From contig CALAWP010000025.1 in NCBI GenBank assembly GCA_937895345.1, forward strand, positions 1 to 16,727: 16,727 nucleotides of DNA. Reading direction: 5' to 3'. Position numbers and translations under genes: made by a program. Positions 5,656 to 13,209 of this stretch are shown one piece after another. Within the stretch, counting starts at the first letter, position 1. The number at the start of each line of letters is the position of its first letter. Below the pieces are notes generated by a model that had not been told where the DNA came from, did no database searches, and was given only the letters and a program-made list of their open reading frames with translations. The stretch is from an uncultured Paenibacillus sp. Its GTDB lineage: Bacteria > Bacillota > Bacilli > Paenibacillales > Paenibacillaceae.

Positions 5656-7158
5656 ATGAGCGGAAAAAGAAGAATGCTGAAGCGGGCAGCTTGGACGGCG
5701 CTCGCCGCAGCGGCACTGATGGCGGGAGCCGGTCAAGCCGCTTACGGAGCGGAGACAAAGGCGAGCGCGAGTATCGCGTATTTTGAACCGAAGTCGCTGG
5801 TCAAGAAGGACGGAACGTTATGGGAATGGGGCAATCGGTATCAGCCGGCTCCGGTGCGGGTGCCGGGAGTGGAGAACGCCGCGTATACGGTGGGCGGCAG
5901 CTTTATCGTCCGGCAAGATCAATCGGTCTTGTATCTTAACCGCAAAGAGACGCGAAGCGGCGCCCGCTACCAGGCGATCGAGCTGCCGGGCTTGTCCGGG
6001 CTGACCAAGGCGCTGCCGTGGGGTGACGGTTATGCGTTGCTGGACCAGTCCGGGCGGCTGCATATCGTCGATGCGGACGGCGAAGTGCCGGTTCCGGCCT
6101 CGCTGAAGAAGGTCGACGGGATGGAGGATGCGGCCGCCATCAGCACATATTGGCAAACGAAGCCCGTCGTCAACAAGCTTCTTGTGCTGCGTAAGGACGG
6201 TTCGTTATGGACGGGAGACGGCAAGCGGCTGGAGCGGTTCAGCGAAGTGAAGCTTCCGGTCCCGGCGGTTCGCATTGCGGATCGTATGGCGCTGGGCGGC
6301 GATGGAACGCTGTGGACGATGCCGATGGAGCCGGAGGCGCAGCCGCTGCCGAAGAAGGCGGAGATCGCTGCGCCCGCGGCCGATATTTATTCGGACGGCA
6401 GGACCCGAATGGCCGTCGACGCGCAGGGGCGCATCTGGTTTCTGGGCGGAACGGTAACGGGAATGTCGGAGGGAACGGATTACCATCCATCCGACACGCC
6501 GGTTATGCTGGAGACGATCGGAAAGGTGAAGCGGGCTTTGATCGTGGAGCGGATGCTGCTGGCGTGGACCCGTGAAGGGAATGTATATGCCGCGTCGATC
6601 GATCATGAACAAATGCCGTCCAATCCCGAATTTCGGCTGCTTGCCAAAGACGTCGTTCAGCTGGAGCCGGCGCGAAGGCACCTGATTATGGAGAAGCGGG
6701 ACGGCAGCCTGTGGGGCTGGGGGATCAACAAGTTCGGGGAGCTCGGAAGCGGGGATTTCGCCTACATGCACGACAAGCCGGTCCGAATGCAGCGCCCGGT
6801 GTCGGTATGGCTGAACGGCGAGGAAGCGGAGCTTCCGAGCGGCGTCATAATCGTGAACGGCCAAGCCTTTGTCCCGTTGCGATCCGTATTCGACCGTATG
6901 GGAGCGGAGGTGCGGTGGGACGGCGCAACCAGGACGGTCACCATCAAGCACGAGAGGAAGGACGGAACGGCAACGGTCATGGCCTTCCATTTCGAGACCG
7001 GCGCCGCCACGCTGAACGGCCGGGAAATCGAACTGCCCAACAAGCCGTTTATCCGATTCGAAACGTCGTATTTGCCGCTGCGTATAATTAGCGAAAACAT
7101 GGGTGCGAAAGTGGAGTGGCAGCCGAAAGATAATCGGATCGCCATCGTGCTGCAATAG
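5656..7158 (+). CDS. Secreted RCC1-like repeat protein with copper amine oxidase-like N-terminal domain
   Basis: The 500-aa product begins with a Sec signal peptide: KRRMLKR, a hydrophobic run to about residue 25, and a likely cut after AYGA (32). Residues 45-370 carry repeated short motifs of the RCC1/beta-propeller type, such as KKDGTLWEWG (50-59), RKDGSLWTGDG, GGDGTLWTMP, DAQGRIWFLGG and, best preserved, DGSLWGWGINKFGELGSGDF starting at residue 349. Residues 382-500 match the copper amine oxidase N-terminal-like domain: VWLNGEEAELP, AFVPLRSVFDRMGAEVRWD, then FETSYLPLRIISENMGAKVEW. Despite the name this domain has no oxidase activity. Such architectures are frequent in Paenibacillaceae and are thought to act at the cell surface; the ligand is unknown. 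GGAGGG lies 5 bases before the ATG. The gene is a single unit flanked by copies of the gntK end. Confidence 0.88.
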   Translation: MSGKRRMLKRAAWTALAAAALMAGAGQAAYGAETKASASIAYFEPKSLVKKDGTLWEWGNRYQPAPVRVPGVENAAYTVGGSFIVRQDQSVLYLNRKETRSGARYQAIELPGLSGLTKALPWGDGYALLDQSGRLHIVDADGEVPVPASLKKVDGMEDAAAISTYWQTKPVVNKLLVLRKDGSLWTGDGKRLERFSEVKLPVPAVRIADRMALGGDGTLWTMPMEPEAQPLPKKAEIAAPAADIYSDGRTRMAVDAQGRIWFLGGTVTGMSEGTDYHPSDTPVMLETIGKVKRALIVERMLLAWTREGNVYAASIDHEQMPSNPEFRLLAKDVVQLEPARRHLIMEKRDGSLWGWGINKFGELGSGDFAYMHDKPVRMQRPVSVWLNGEEAELPSGVIIVNGQAFVPLRSVFDRMGAEVRWDGATRTVTIKHERKDGTATVMAFHFETGAATLNGREIELPNKPFIRFETSYLPLRIISENMGAKVEWQPKDNRIAIVLQ

Positions 7159-7160
7159 GA

Positions 7161-7202
7161 GCAATCGAAGCGATCCGATGAGTTGTCGAAGCTGCAGGCC
7201 GG
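7161..7202 (+). repeat. Direct repeat copy B: duplicated gntK 3' end
   Basis: The copy begins 2 bp after the stop codon of the RCC1-like gene. It repeats GCAATCGAAG, CGAT and then 25 bases matching 5469-5493 with one C-to-T change. It lacks the GCGG of copy A, and instead of continuing into CTGGAGATAA it passes into the poly-G tract. Confidence 0.75.
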
Positions 7203-7220
7203 GGGGGGGGGGGGGGGGGG
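7201..7220 (+). repeat. 20-nt poly-G homopolymer
   Basis: There are twenty consecutive G residues between the duplicated gntK end and the region upstream of spo0M, ending 93 bp before the spo0M GTG. It may be a slippage-prone tract, a G-quadruplex former, or a sequencing or assembly artefact. Confidence 0.9.
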
Positions 7221-7313
7221 AGTGCAGACTGATGCCGAATCGCACTAATTTTGGCAATATATAAAATGGCTGAGGCCGCAGCAAAGCATATTAGAGTGAA
7301 GGGAAGATTCGCC

Positions 7314-8093
7314 GTGTCATTATTCAATCGTATGATGGCAAGTATCGGGATCGGTTCCGCCAAGGTGGATACGCTGCTGGAAAGAACCTCATATTGTCCC
7401 GGAGAAGAAATTCGCGGCGTCGTGCGCATGCAGGGAGGACAGATCGATCAGCAAATCGAGGGTATCGATTTAACCGTCATGACGCGCTACATGAGAGAGA
7501 TGAACGACAGCAAAGTGTCGCAAAACGCGGAGCTTGCCAGAGTGCGGGTTGCGCCGCCGATTACGGTGCGGGCCAATGAGACGCTGGAATTGCCGTTTGC
7601 GTTCGCGCTTCCTCCGAATACTCCGCTCTCCATCGGCAGAACGCCCGTATGGATTCATACGGCGGCGGATATCCGCTCGGCCGTCGACCCGACGGACCAC
7701 GACCGGATCGAAGTGGTGCCGTCGCCGGCGATGCACGCCGTCATGGGAGCGTTCGAACGCATGGGCTTCCGCCTCCGCGAAGCGGAGACGATCTATGCTC
7801 CGAAGCTCGGGCAATCGTTCCCGTTCGTGCAGGAATTCGAATGGGTGCCGCACTCCGGCCAGTTCAGAGGACGCCTGGATGAGGTCGAGCTCGTATTTTT
7901 GCGCAATTACGGCACTTCCCTGGAGCTTCTCCTTCAAGTCGACCGCCGCGCGACCAGCCTGTTCGGCTTGTTTGCCGAGGCGATGGACATGGACGAATCG
8001 TTTGTGCGGGTAACCTTGAACGATTCCGACCTTCGGCAAGGGCCCGATCATGTGGCGGGCGTGCTGCACAACGTCATTGCCCGTTATGCCTGA
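7314..8093 (+). CDS. spo0M: Sporulation-control protein Spo0M
   Basis: The product is 259 aa, essentially the same length as B. subtilis Spo0M. It has the arrestin-like family beginning VSLFNRMMASIGIGSAKVDTLL, then CPGEEIRGVVRMQGGQIDQQIEGI, LPFAFALPPNTPLSIG and a C-terminal half ending in DLRQGPDHVAGVLHNVI. Spo0M is a cytoplasmic protein that influences entry into sporulation in Bacillus; the mechanism is not settled. I start at GTG 7314 because GGGAAG lies 7 bases upstream and the protein then aligns with the family start. An upstream ATG at 7251 in the same frame would add 21 residues without a ribosome site. In B. subtilis the gene is sigma-H dependent; a GAAT sits at 7235-7238, but a matching -35 would fall in or beside the poly-G tract, so regulation is uncertain. 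Confidence 0.92.
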   Translation: MSLFNRMMASIGIGSAKVDTLLERTSYCPGEEIRGVVRMQGGQIDQQIEGIDLTVMTRYMREMNDSKVSQNAELARVRVAPPITVRANETLELPFAFALPPNTPLSIGRTPVWIHTAADIRSAVDPTDHDRIEVVPSPAMHAVMGAFERMGFRLREAETIYAPKLGQSFPFVQEFEWVPHSGQFRGRLDEVELVFLRNYGTSLELLLQVDRRATSLFGLFAEAMDMDESFVRVTLNDSDLRQGPDHVAGVLHNVIARYA

Positions 8094-8122
8094 CGCAAGC
8101 TGCAACCGACCCTAAAGGATGA

Positions 8123-8162
8123 CGGCCATAAGCGGCTTGCCGCTTATGGCCGATTGGTTTTT
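8123..8162 (+). terminator. Terminator of spo0M
   Basis: A perfect 13-bp stem (8123-8135 with 8140-8152, core CCATAAGCGG/CCGCTTATGG) has a CTTG loop and is followed by ATTGGTTTTT. It lies between convergent genes; on the minus strand the following T-content is weak, so it mainly serves spo0M. Confidence 0.93.
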
Positions 8163-8200
8163 AGGCCCGAACGGCCGAACCCGCCCTGCCCCGCCCCGCT

Positions 8201-9757
8201 TTAACCCGCCCTAACCTTGACTTGATTTCTGCCGTTTCGTTTCGCTTCGTACATCGCATCGTCCGCATTCTTCAGCATCGCCTCGATCGTACCGCTGCTG
8301 TCCGTCCGCTCCGCCACCCCGAAGCTGGCCGTTACCGTGAGCCGTCCGGCATCTGTCGTCAATGGCTCCGCCTCCAATCCCGCGCGAAGACGTTCCGCCG
8401 TCGCCGCCGCCGTCGCCGCATCCGCCTCGAGCGCCATGACGAACTCTTCGCCGCCGTATCGGGCGAACAGCGTCTGACGGCCGAATTGCTCCGCGATCCG
8501 GCCGCAGATGGGGGCCGTGTGCACGATGGCCGCGTCGCCCGCTTCATGGCCGTACGTATCGTTCACCGACTTGAAGCTGTCGATATCGAACAGGATGAAG
8601 GACAGCGGCTGTCCCGCTTCGCTCGCGTTCTCCAGCATTTGTCTGCCGCGAACGATGAACTGCGTCCGATTATAAATGGACGTTAAACCGTCGTAATACG
8701 CCATCCGCTTCAGCTGGTCCTGCAGCTGCCGTTGCTCGGTGACGTCGATCAGCATGAGCAGGCTGCCGACAGGTTCGCCCTTCCGGCTGCGCACGGCGGA
8801 GGATCGGACTTCGTAGCAGTAGCGTTCGTCTCCCTTGTTCCAGGTCATTTCTTCCTGCATGCCTTCTTCCCTTCGCTCGACGGGAAATTTGGCACCCGTC
8901 AGCTCCTGCCAGGCATCGTCGAGCGACCGGCCGATCATCGTATGGTTCCAGCCCGGAATCATGCTCCGGATCGCCCCGTTATAGTCGATCAGCCGCTCCG
9001 ACCGGTCCAGCACGATAACGCCTTCCCGCATGCTTTCGAATATGCTTTGCTTGGCGATCGGCGCCACGACCAGCATGCGCGCCGAAACCATCGCCCAGAT
9101 GTAAAGCGCCGACGTGATGCACAGGACGAACGGGACCGGGTCCATGCCGTCCGGCGTAATTCCCATCAAATAAACGAACGAGGCGCACATCGGAAGCAAA
9201 TGACCGGCCATCAGCGTCACGAGCTGAGTGCGATAGCTCCGTTTCGTCTTTTTCCATTGCATCGCCAGCAGCACGAAGCCGGCCAGCAGGCAGGCAAACG
9301 TATAGGAGTCGTGAACAATATACCATTGTCCGACGATGACGTCGGCCATCGGGGTGGCGGTGCCGGGACGCAAATAGACCGATTTGTAAAAGAAATGATG
9401 CCTGTCGTTGGTGGCGACCATCACAATGGTAATGGCGGGAATAATGAAGAGCGAGCCGGAGACGGCTTTGGACACCGGCTTGTCGATGTAGCGAAGCGCA
9501 AGCAGCAGCCCGCAAACCGGGGCGAAGGCGATGCCGATATATTCGACGACGATCCAACGTTTGATTTCCTCCAGCGAATCGCTGGCCAGCTCGAACCCGA
9601 AGGCGAAAATATAAACGGTTTGCAGCGCGGTCAAGGCGATGAGCAAGCGCGAGGATATGATTTCTTTTCGTCTGGAGAAGGCATATAAACACAAAAAAGC
9701 GTTAAGCACGCCGGATGTCGCGACCAAAGTGATGTAGCTTGTCAAATTCGATTCCAT
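8201..9757 (-). CDS. Membrane diguanylate cyclase: 7TM sensor, PAS and GGDEF domains
   Basis: The 518-aa reverse-strand protein has about seven hydrophobic helices in residues 1-220, of the type found in 7TM histidine-kinase sensors. A PAS domain follows (about 225-340; ESMREGVIVLDRSERLIDYN, ending SLLMLIDVTEQ). The GGDEF domain runs from about 350 to the end: DGLTSIYNRTQF, FILFDIDSFKSVNDTYGHEAGD, and the active-site GGEEF at 435-439. GGEEF enzymes condense two GTP to c-di-GMP. The inhibitory I-site RxxD expected five residues before GGEEF reads RQTL, so product inhibition is probably absent. The core looks intact, though the IVHTAPICGRI helix departs from the usual LLKxVA pattern. I prefer ATG 9757 to 9793 because the first helix then starts at the usual distance; neither has a strong ribosome site. 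The signal sensed is unknown. Confidence 0.92.
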   Translation of the reverse strand: MESNLTSYITLVATSGVLNAFLCLYAFSRRKEIISSRLLIALTALQTVYIFAFGFELASDSLEEIKRWIVVEYIGIAFAPVCGLLLALRYIDKPVSKAVSGSLFIIPAITIVMVATNDRHHFFYKSVYLRPGTATPMADVIVGQWYIVHDSYTFACLLAGFVLLAMQWKKTKRSYRTQLVTLMAGHLLPMCASFVYLMGITPDGMDPVPFVLCITSALYIWAMVSARMLVVAPIAKQSIFESMREGVIVLDRSERLIDYNGAIRSMIPGWNHTMIGRSLDDAWQELTGAKFPVERREEGMQEEMTWNKGDERYCYEVRSSAVRSRKGEPVGSLLMLIDVTEQRQLQDQLKRMAYYDGLTSIYNRTQFIVRGRQMLENASEAGQPLSFILFDIDSFKSVNDTYGHEAGDAAIVHTAPICGRIAEQFGRQTLFARYGGEEFVMALEADAATAAATAERLRAGLEAEPLTTDAGRLTVTASFGVAERTDSSGTIEAMLKNADDAMYEAKRNGRNQVKVRAG

Positions 9758-9916
9758 CTTTTTCAACCCCGCTGTTTGTTCGAGCCGTGGCATCGGGCGG
9801 CGGCGCTTTCCGCAAACCTTCGTTGTCGATTCATGTTGTTGGCTGTCGATTTATATCTATCCTAACATAATCGGCAGCCTGCATCAGCAGCGGGCGGTCA
9901 AAAAAATCCGGGATAC

Positions 9917-9945
9917 GAAAAAGAGAGCCTCCGCCGCAAAGGCGG
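9917..9945 (-). terminator. Probable terminator of the CBS-domain gene
   Basis: Read on the minus strand, CCGCC-TTTGC-GGCGG (9945-9931) is followed by AGGCTCTCTTTTTC. The stem is only 5 bp, but GC-rich and 29 bp past the CBS gene stop. Confidence 0.55.
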
Positions 9946-9974
9946 CAGAGACCCGATAAACGACGACGATGCGG

Positions 9975-10421
9975 TTATTGCAAATATTGCTGGCCGTGAT
10001 TGTGCTCGGAAATTTCGCTGAGCGCATGTCCGGCTTCGTCTTCGGTCGTTCTGGCGATGGCCAGATCGCCCAGCGAGATGACGCCGACCAGACGGCCGTT
10101 CTCGACGACCGGCAGCCGGCGGATTTGATGCTCCGCCATCAGGTCGGCCGCTTCCTGCGCGCTCTTGTCCGGCGAAATCGAGACCAGCTGGCCGCTCATA
10201 ACCTCTTGAATCGATGAGGATCCCGGCTTTTTCTCGGCATATCCGCGAATGACGATATCCCGGTCGGTAACCGCACCGACCAGCTTGCTGCGATCGGAGG
10301 CGTCGACGACAGGGACAAAGCCGATATCGTTTTGCGCCATAATGACCGCCGCTTCATAAATATTGTCCTGCTCCGTTACGGTTTTGCAATCCGCAGCCAT
10401 CAAATCTCTTACTTGCTTCAT
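9975..10421 (-). CDS. Two-CBS-domain protein
   Basis: The 148-aa protein consists almost entirely of a CBS pair. CBS1 covers about residues 1-62: VRDLMAADCKTVTEQDNIYEAAVIM, GFVPVVD, LVGAVTDRDIVI. CBS2 covers about 70-130: IQEVMSGQLVSISPD, QEAADLMAEHQIRRLPVVENGRLVGVISLGDLA. The tail is rich in E, H and Q. Such stand-alone pairs bind adenine nucleotides (AMP, ATP, SAM or related) and act as energy or redox-linked regulatory modules; the TDRDI motif is typical of the ribose-binding loop. It resembles small Bacilli proteins such as B. subtilis YhcV. AAAGGGG lies 8 bases before the ATG. It is divergent from htpG with about 235 bp between, and appears to be monocistronic. Ligand and partner cannot be read from the sequence. 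Confidence 0.93.
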   Translation of the reverse strand: MKQVRDLMAADCKTVTEQDNIYEAAVIMAQNDIGFVPVVDASDRSKLVGAVTDRDIVIRGYAEKKPGSSSIQEVMSGQLVSISPDKSAQEAADLMAEHQIRRLPVVENGRLVGVISLGDLAIARTTEDEAGHALSEISEHNHGQQYLQ

Positions 10422-10530
10422 CTTGTGTTCCCCTTTCCGGATCGTTCCAATGCATCATTAACGTTGTTTGGTCCGTCCGCATTAGAATTGTCCGCCCGCG
10501 GCAAATTTATGCATATATTTCCGGCTGAAG

Positions 10531-10560
10531 TTGACAGTAAAAATCGGGTTATGGTATATA
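10531..10560 (+). promoter_or_regulatory. Sigma-A-type promoter of htpG
   Basis: A consensus -35 TTGACA (10531-10536) is followed after 18 bases by TATATA (10555-10560), preceded by an ATGG that gives a TG-like extension. The CIRCE operator starts 10 bases downstream, about where the transcript should begin. Confidence 0.8.
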
Positions 10561-10570
10561 AAAGGAAGAA

Positions 10571-10597
10571 TTAGCACTCATTCGACTTGAGTGCTAA
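10571..10597 (+). promoter_or_regulatory. CIRCE element, HrcA operator
   Basis: TTAGCACTC (10571-10579), a 9-nt spacer (10580-10588) and GAGTGCTAA (10589-10597) match the CIRCE consensus at every position. HrcA, stabilised by GroEL, represses through this site and releases on heat shock. Its place between the promoter and the htpG start (59 bp before the ATG) predicts HrcA control of htpG. Confidence 0.96.
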
Positions 10598-10655
10598 CCG
10601 AACCAACGCGAAAATACGCCATTTTCATTTTGAATATGCGGAAGGAGAACGGAGC

Positions 10656-12539
10656 ATGGAGAAAAAGCAATTTCAGGCGGAGTCGAAGCGGCTGCTGGAG
10701 ATGATGATCAACTCCATCTACACCCAGAAGGAAATTTTCCTCAGAGAACTGATATCCAACGCAAGCGACGCCATCGACAAAATTTATTACAAAGCGCTCA
10801 CGGACGACTCCCTCGTCTTCAACAAAGAAGATTATTACATCAAGGTTCAGGCGGACAAGGACAACCGCACGCTTACGTTGACCGATACGGGCATCGGGAT
10901 GACCAGGGAGGAGCTGGACAACAATCTCGGCGTCATCGCCAAGAGCGGCTCCTTCGCCTTCAAGAAGGAAAACGAAGCGAAAGACGGACATAACATTATC
11001 GGCCAATTCGGGGTCGGCTTCTACTCCGCGTTTATGGTGGCGGACGAAGTGACCGTTACCAGCCGGGCGCTCGGCTCGGACGAGGCGTTCCGCTGGACGT
11101 CGACCGGCGCGGACGGCTATACGATCGAACCGGCGGAGAAGGACAGCGTCGGAACCGAAATCGTGCTGAAGATCAAGCCGAATACGGAAGACGAGCAATA
11201 CGACGAGTTTTTGGAAGAATACCGCCTGAAGGCCATCATCAAAAAATATTCCGACTTTATCCGTTACCCGATCAAGATGGAGGTTACGAGCCGCCGTCCG
11301 AAGGAAGGCAGCGACAACAACGAATTCGAGGATGTGCGCGAGGAGCAGACGATCAACAGCATGGTGCCGATCTGGCGCCGCAACAAGGGCGAGCTGACGA
11401 AGGACGACTACGACGCCTTCTACGCCGAGAAGCGTTACGGCTTCGACAAGCCGCTCAAGCATCTGCACATCAGCGCGGACGGGGCGGTCGTCTACAACGC
11501 CATTCTGTATATTCCCGAGTCGGCGCCGTTCAATTACTACACGAAGGAATACGAGAAGGGTCTTGAGCTGTATTCCAACGGCGTGCTCATTATGGACAAA
11601 TGCGGCGATTTGCTGCCCGACTATTTCAGCTTTGTGAAAGGGATGGTCGATTCCGAGGATCTGTCACTTAACATTTCGCGCGAGCTGCTGCAGCACGACC
11701 GCCAACTGAAGCTCATCGCCAAAAATATTAAAAACAAAATTAAAGGGCTTCTGCAAAGCATGCTGAAAGAGGAGCGCGAGCAATACGAGAAGTTTTACGA
11801 GACGTTCGGCCGCCAGCTCAAGTTCGGCGTGTACAACGACTACGGCATGAACAAAAGCGATCTTCAAGACTTGCTGCTGTTCTATTCCTCCAAGGAGAAA
11901 AAGCCGGTCAGCCTGGACGAATACGTATCCCGCATGCCGGAGGATCAAAAATATATTTATTACGCCGCCGGCGAATCGATCGAGCGGATCGAGCGGCTGC
12001 CGCAAACGGAGCTTGTCGCCGACAAAGGCTATGAAATGCTCTATTTGACCGACGATATCGACGAATTCGCGATCAAGATGATCATGAATTACAAAGAGAA
12101 GGAATTCAAAAACGTATCGAGCGGAGATTTGGGCATTGAAGCGGATGCGGAGGACAAATCGGCCGAGGCGGAGGAAAAAGACAACAAGGAGCTTTTCGAC
12201 GCGATGGGCGAGCTGCTGGCTGGCAAGGTCAAAAGCGTAAAAGCGTCCAAGCGGCTCAAGAGCCATCCGGTTTGCCTGACGGCGGAAGGCGAGCTGTCGA
12301 TCGAGATGGAAAAAATATTGAAGGCGATGCCGGACAGCGGAAACGTGCAAGCCGATAAAGTATTGGAAATCAACGTCAATCATGACGTATTCCGTTCGCT
12401 CAAATCCGCCTACGGCTCCGACAAGGAGAAGTTTAACCTGTATACGCAGCTTCTCTACAATCAAGCGATGCTGATCGAAGGATTGCCGATTCAGGATCCC
12501 GTCGAGTTTACGAACGATATTTGCAAAATCATGGTATAA
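10656..12539 (+). CDS. htpG: Chaperone HtpG (bacterial Hsp90)
   Basis: The product is 627 aa, the normal HtpG length. It is an ATP-driven dimeric cytoplasmic chaperone. N-terminal GHKL ATPase: FLRELISNASDAIDK (28-42, with catalytic Glu31 and Mg-binding Asn35), TLTDTGIGMTREEL, GQFGVGFYSAFMV and GTEIVLKI. The middle domain carries YIPESAPFN, LYSNGVLIMDKCGDLLPDYF and the conserved ISRELLQHDRQLK with the ATP-contacting arginine. The C-terminal dimerisation domain includes LKSHPVCLTAE and MEKILKAMP; as in other bacterial members there is no MEEVD tail. A charged linker (EDKSAEAEEKDNK) precedes it. AAGGAG lies 8 bases before ATG 10656. An in-frame TTG at 10587 lies inside the CIRCE element and is rejected as a start. 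Transcription probably starts just upstream of CIRCE and ends at the terminator after 12563. Confidence 0.97.
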   Translation: MEKKQFQAESKRLLEMMINSIYTQKEIFLRELISNASDAIDKIYYKALTDDSLVFNKEDYYIKVQADKDNRTLTLTDTGIGMTREELDNNLGVIAKSGSFAFKKENEAKDGHNIIGQFGVGFYSAFMVADEVTVTSRALGSDEAFRWTSTGADGYTIEPAEKDSVGTEIVLKIKPNTEDEQYDEFLEEYRLKAIIKKYSDFIRYPIKMEVTSRRPKEGSDNNEFEDVREEQTINSMVPIWRRNKGELTKDDYDAFYAEKRYGFDKPLKHLHISADGAVVYNAILYIPESAPFNYYTKEYEKGLELYSNGVLIMDKCGDLLPDYFSFVKGMVDSEDLSLNISRELLQHDRQLKLIAKNIKNKIKGLLQSMLKEEREQYEKFYETFGRQLKFGVYNDYGMNKSDLQDLLLFYSSKEKKPVSLDEYVSRMPEDQKYIYYAAGESIERIERLPQTELVADKGYEMLYLTDDIDEFAIKMIMNYKEKEFKNVSSGDLGIEADAEDKSAEAEEKDNKELFDAMGELLAGKVKSVKASKRLKSHPVCLTAEGELSIEMEKILKAMPDSGNVQADKVLEINVNHDVFRSLKSAYGSDKEKFNLYTQLLYNQAMLIEGLPIQDPVEFTNDICKIMV

Positions 12540-12562
12540 ACTTATTCGATACAAGTAACGAG

Positions 12563-12607
12563 GGGCTGCCCCGAGGCCGTTGCCGGCTCGGTGCAGCCCT
12601 TTGTTTT
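12563..12607 (+). terminator. Terminator of htpG
   Basis: GGGCTGC (12563-12569) pairs with GCAGCCC (12593-12599), with further pairing of the inner CCGAG/CTCGG and GCC/GGC, then TTTGTTTT. It starts 24 bp after the htpG stop. Confidence 0.9.
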
Positions 12608-12623
12608 ACTTGACTGGAATCGT

Positions 12624-13082
12624 TTATTTGTGTCCGAATACCGCAACGTCAATGACGTCGACGCCTCTGCGCCAGAAGCGGCCTTTGTGTCTGCTTCTGA
12701 AGGCGGCGATTGCCTTGATCTCCAGAAACTCACCCGGAACGCGGTATGGGCGAGAGCACGATTGTCCCGGCGCCAGCTTGATCTTGTCCAGAATGCCCAG
12801 GAACCTTCCATGCTTATCGGTAATGATCAATACAAGGAAGACGCAAGATACGGAGATGGGACGGTTGTCTGCAACGACGCGAATCGTTTCGAATTCGCGC
12901 ACATCGATGCCTCTTCTGCCATGACGGTCATGGTCGTGATGGCCGTGGTGGTCATGGTGATGATGGTGGTCGTGGTCGCAGTCATCGTGGTGGTTATGCT
13001 TCCCGGTCAGAAGCTTGCTGGTGCCCGGACGAAGAACGACTCCGCCTCTGGGCGTACTGAACAGCAGTTTGTTCTTGGCCAT
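12624..13082 (-). CDS. Histidine-rich protein of unknown function
   Basis: The 152-aa reverse-strand product has three parts. Residues 1-28 are basic with no signal peptide (MAKNKLLFSTPRGGVVLRPG). Residues 29-54 hold 15 histidines mixed with aspartates (DHDHHHHHDHHGHHDHD), a likely Zn/Ni/Cu-binding stretch. Residues 58-152 alternate hydrophobic strands and charged turns (FETIRVVADNRPISVSCVFLVLIITDKHG, LGILDKIKLAPGQ, RVPGEFLEIKAIAAF, GVDVIDVAVFGHK), suggesting a small beta domain. I do not recognise the family; a metal store, metal chaperone or spore-surface protein are all open. An AGGTGA ribosome site precedes the ATG. A palindrome AGGTGCACCT lies at 13129-13138, about 46 bp upstream, next to an AT-rich CTATCATAGCTTATAG block that could contain the promoter. 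The gene lies 127 bp after clpP on the same strand, so co-transcription is possible. Confidence 0.72.
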   Translation of the reverse strand: MAKNKLLFSTPRGGVVLRPGTSKLLTGKHNHHDDCDHDHHHHHDHHGHHDHDRHGRRGIDVREFETIRVVADNRPISVSCVFLVLIITDKHGRFLGILDKIKLAPGQSCSRPYRVPGEFLEIKAIAAFRSRHKGRFWRRGVDVIDVAVFGHK

Positions 13083-13209
13083 GTTGTCACCTACCCTTTC
13101 GTTGGAATACTATAAGCTATGATAGAGTAGGTGCACCTGCTTGTTCGAATGACCATCCCGCAGTTTGTCCCGATGAAATGTACGTTTGACCGGCAGCCTG
13201 GACACCTTC

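Noticed and set aside
6205..7284. Long reverse-strand open frame opposite the RCC1-like gene
   Set aside because: It is a shadow frame; its first residues come from the poly-G region read as prolines, and no family is recognisable.
8732..9688. Plus-strand open frame opposite the diguanylate cyclase
   Set aside because: The opposite strand has clear 7TM, PAS and GGDEF motifs; this frame has none and is His/Arg/Gln rich as shadow frames are.
10578..11468. Reverse-strand open frames opposite htpG
   Set aside because: The htpG reading frame is certain; these are antisense shadows without ribosome sites.
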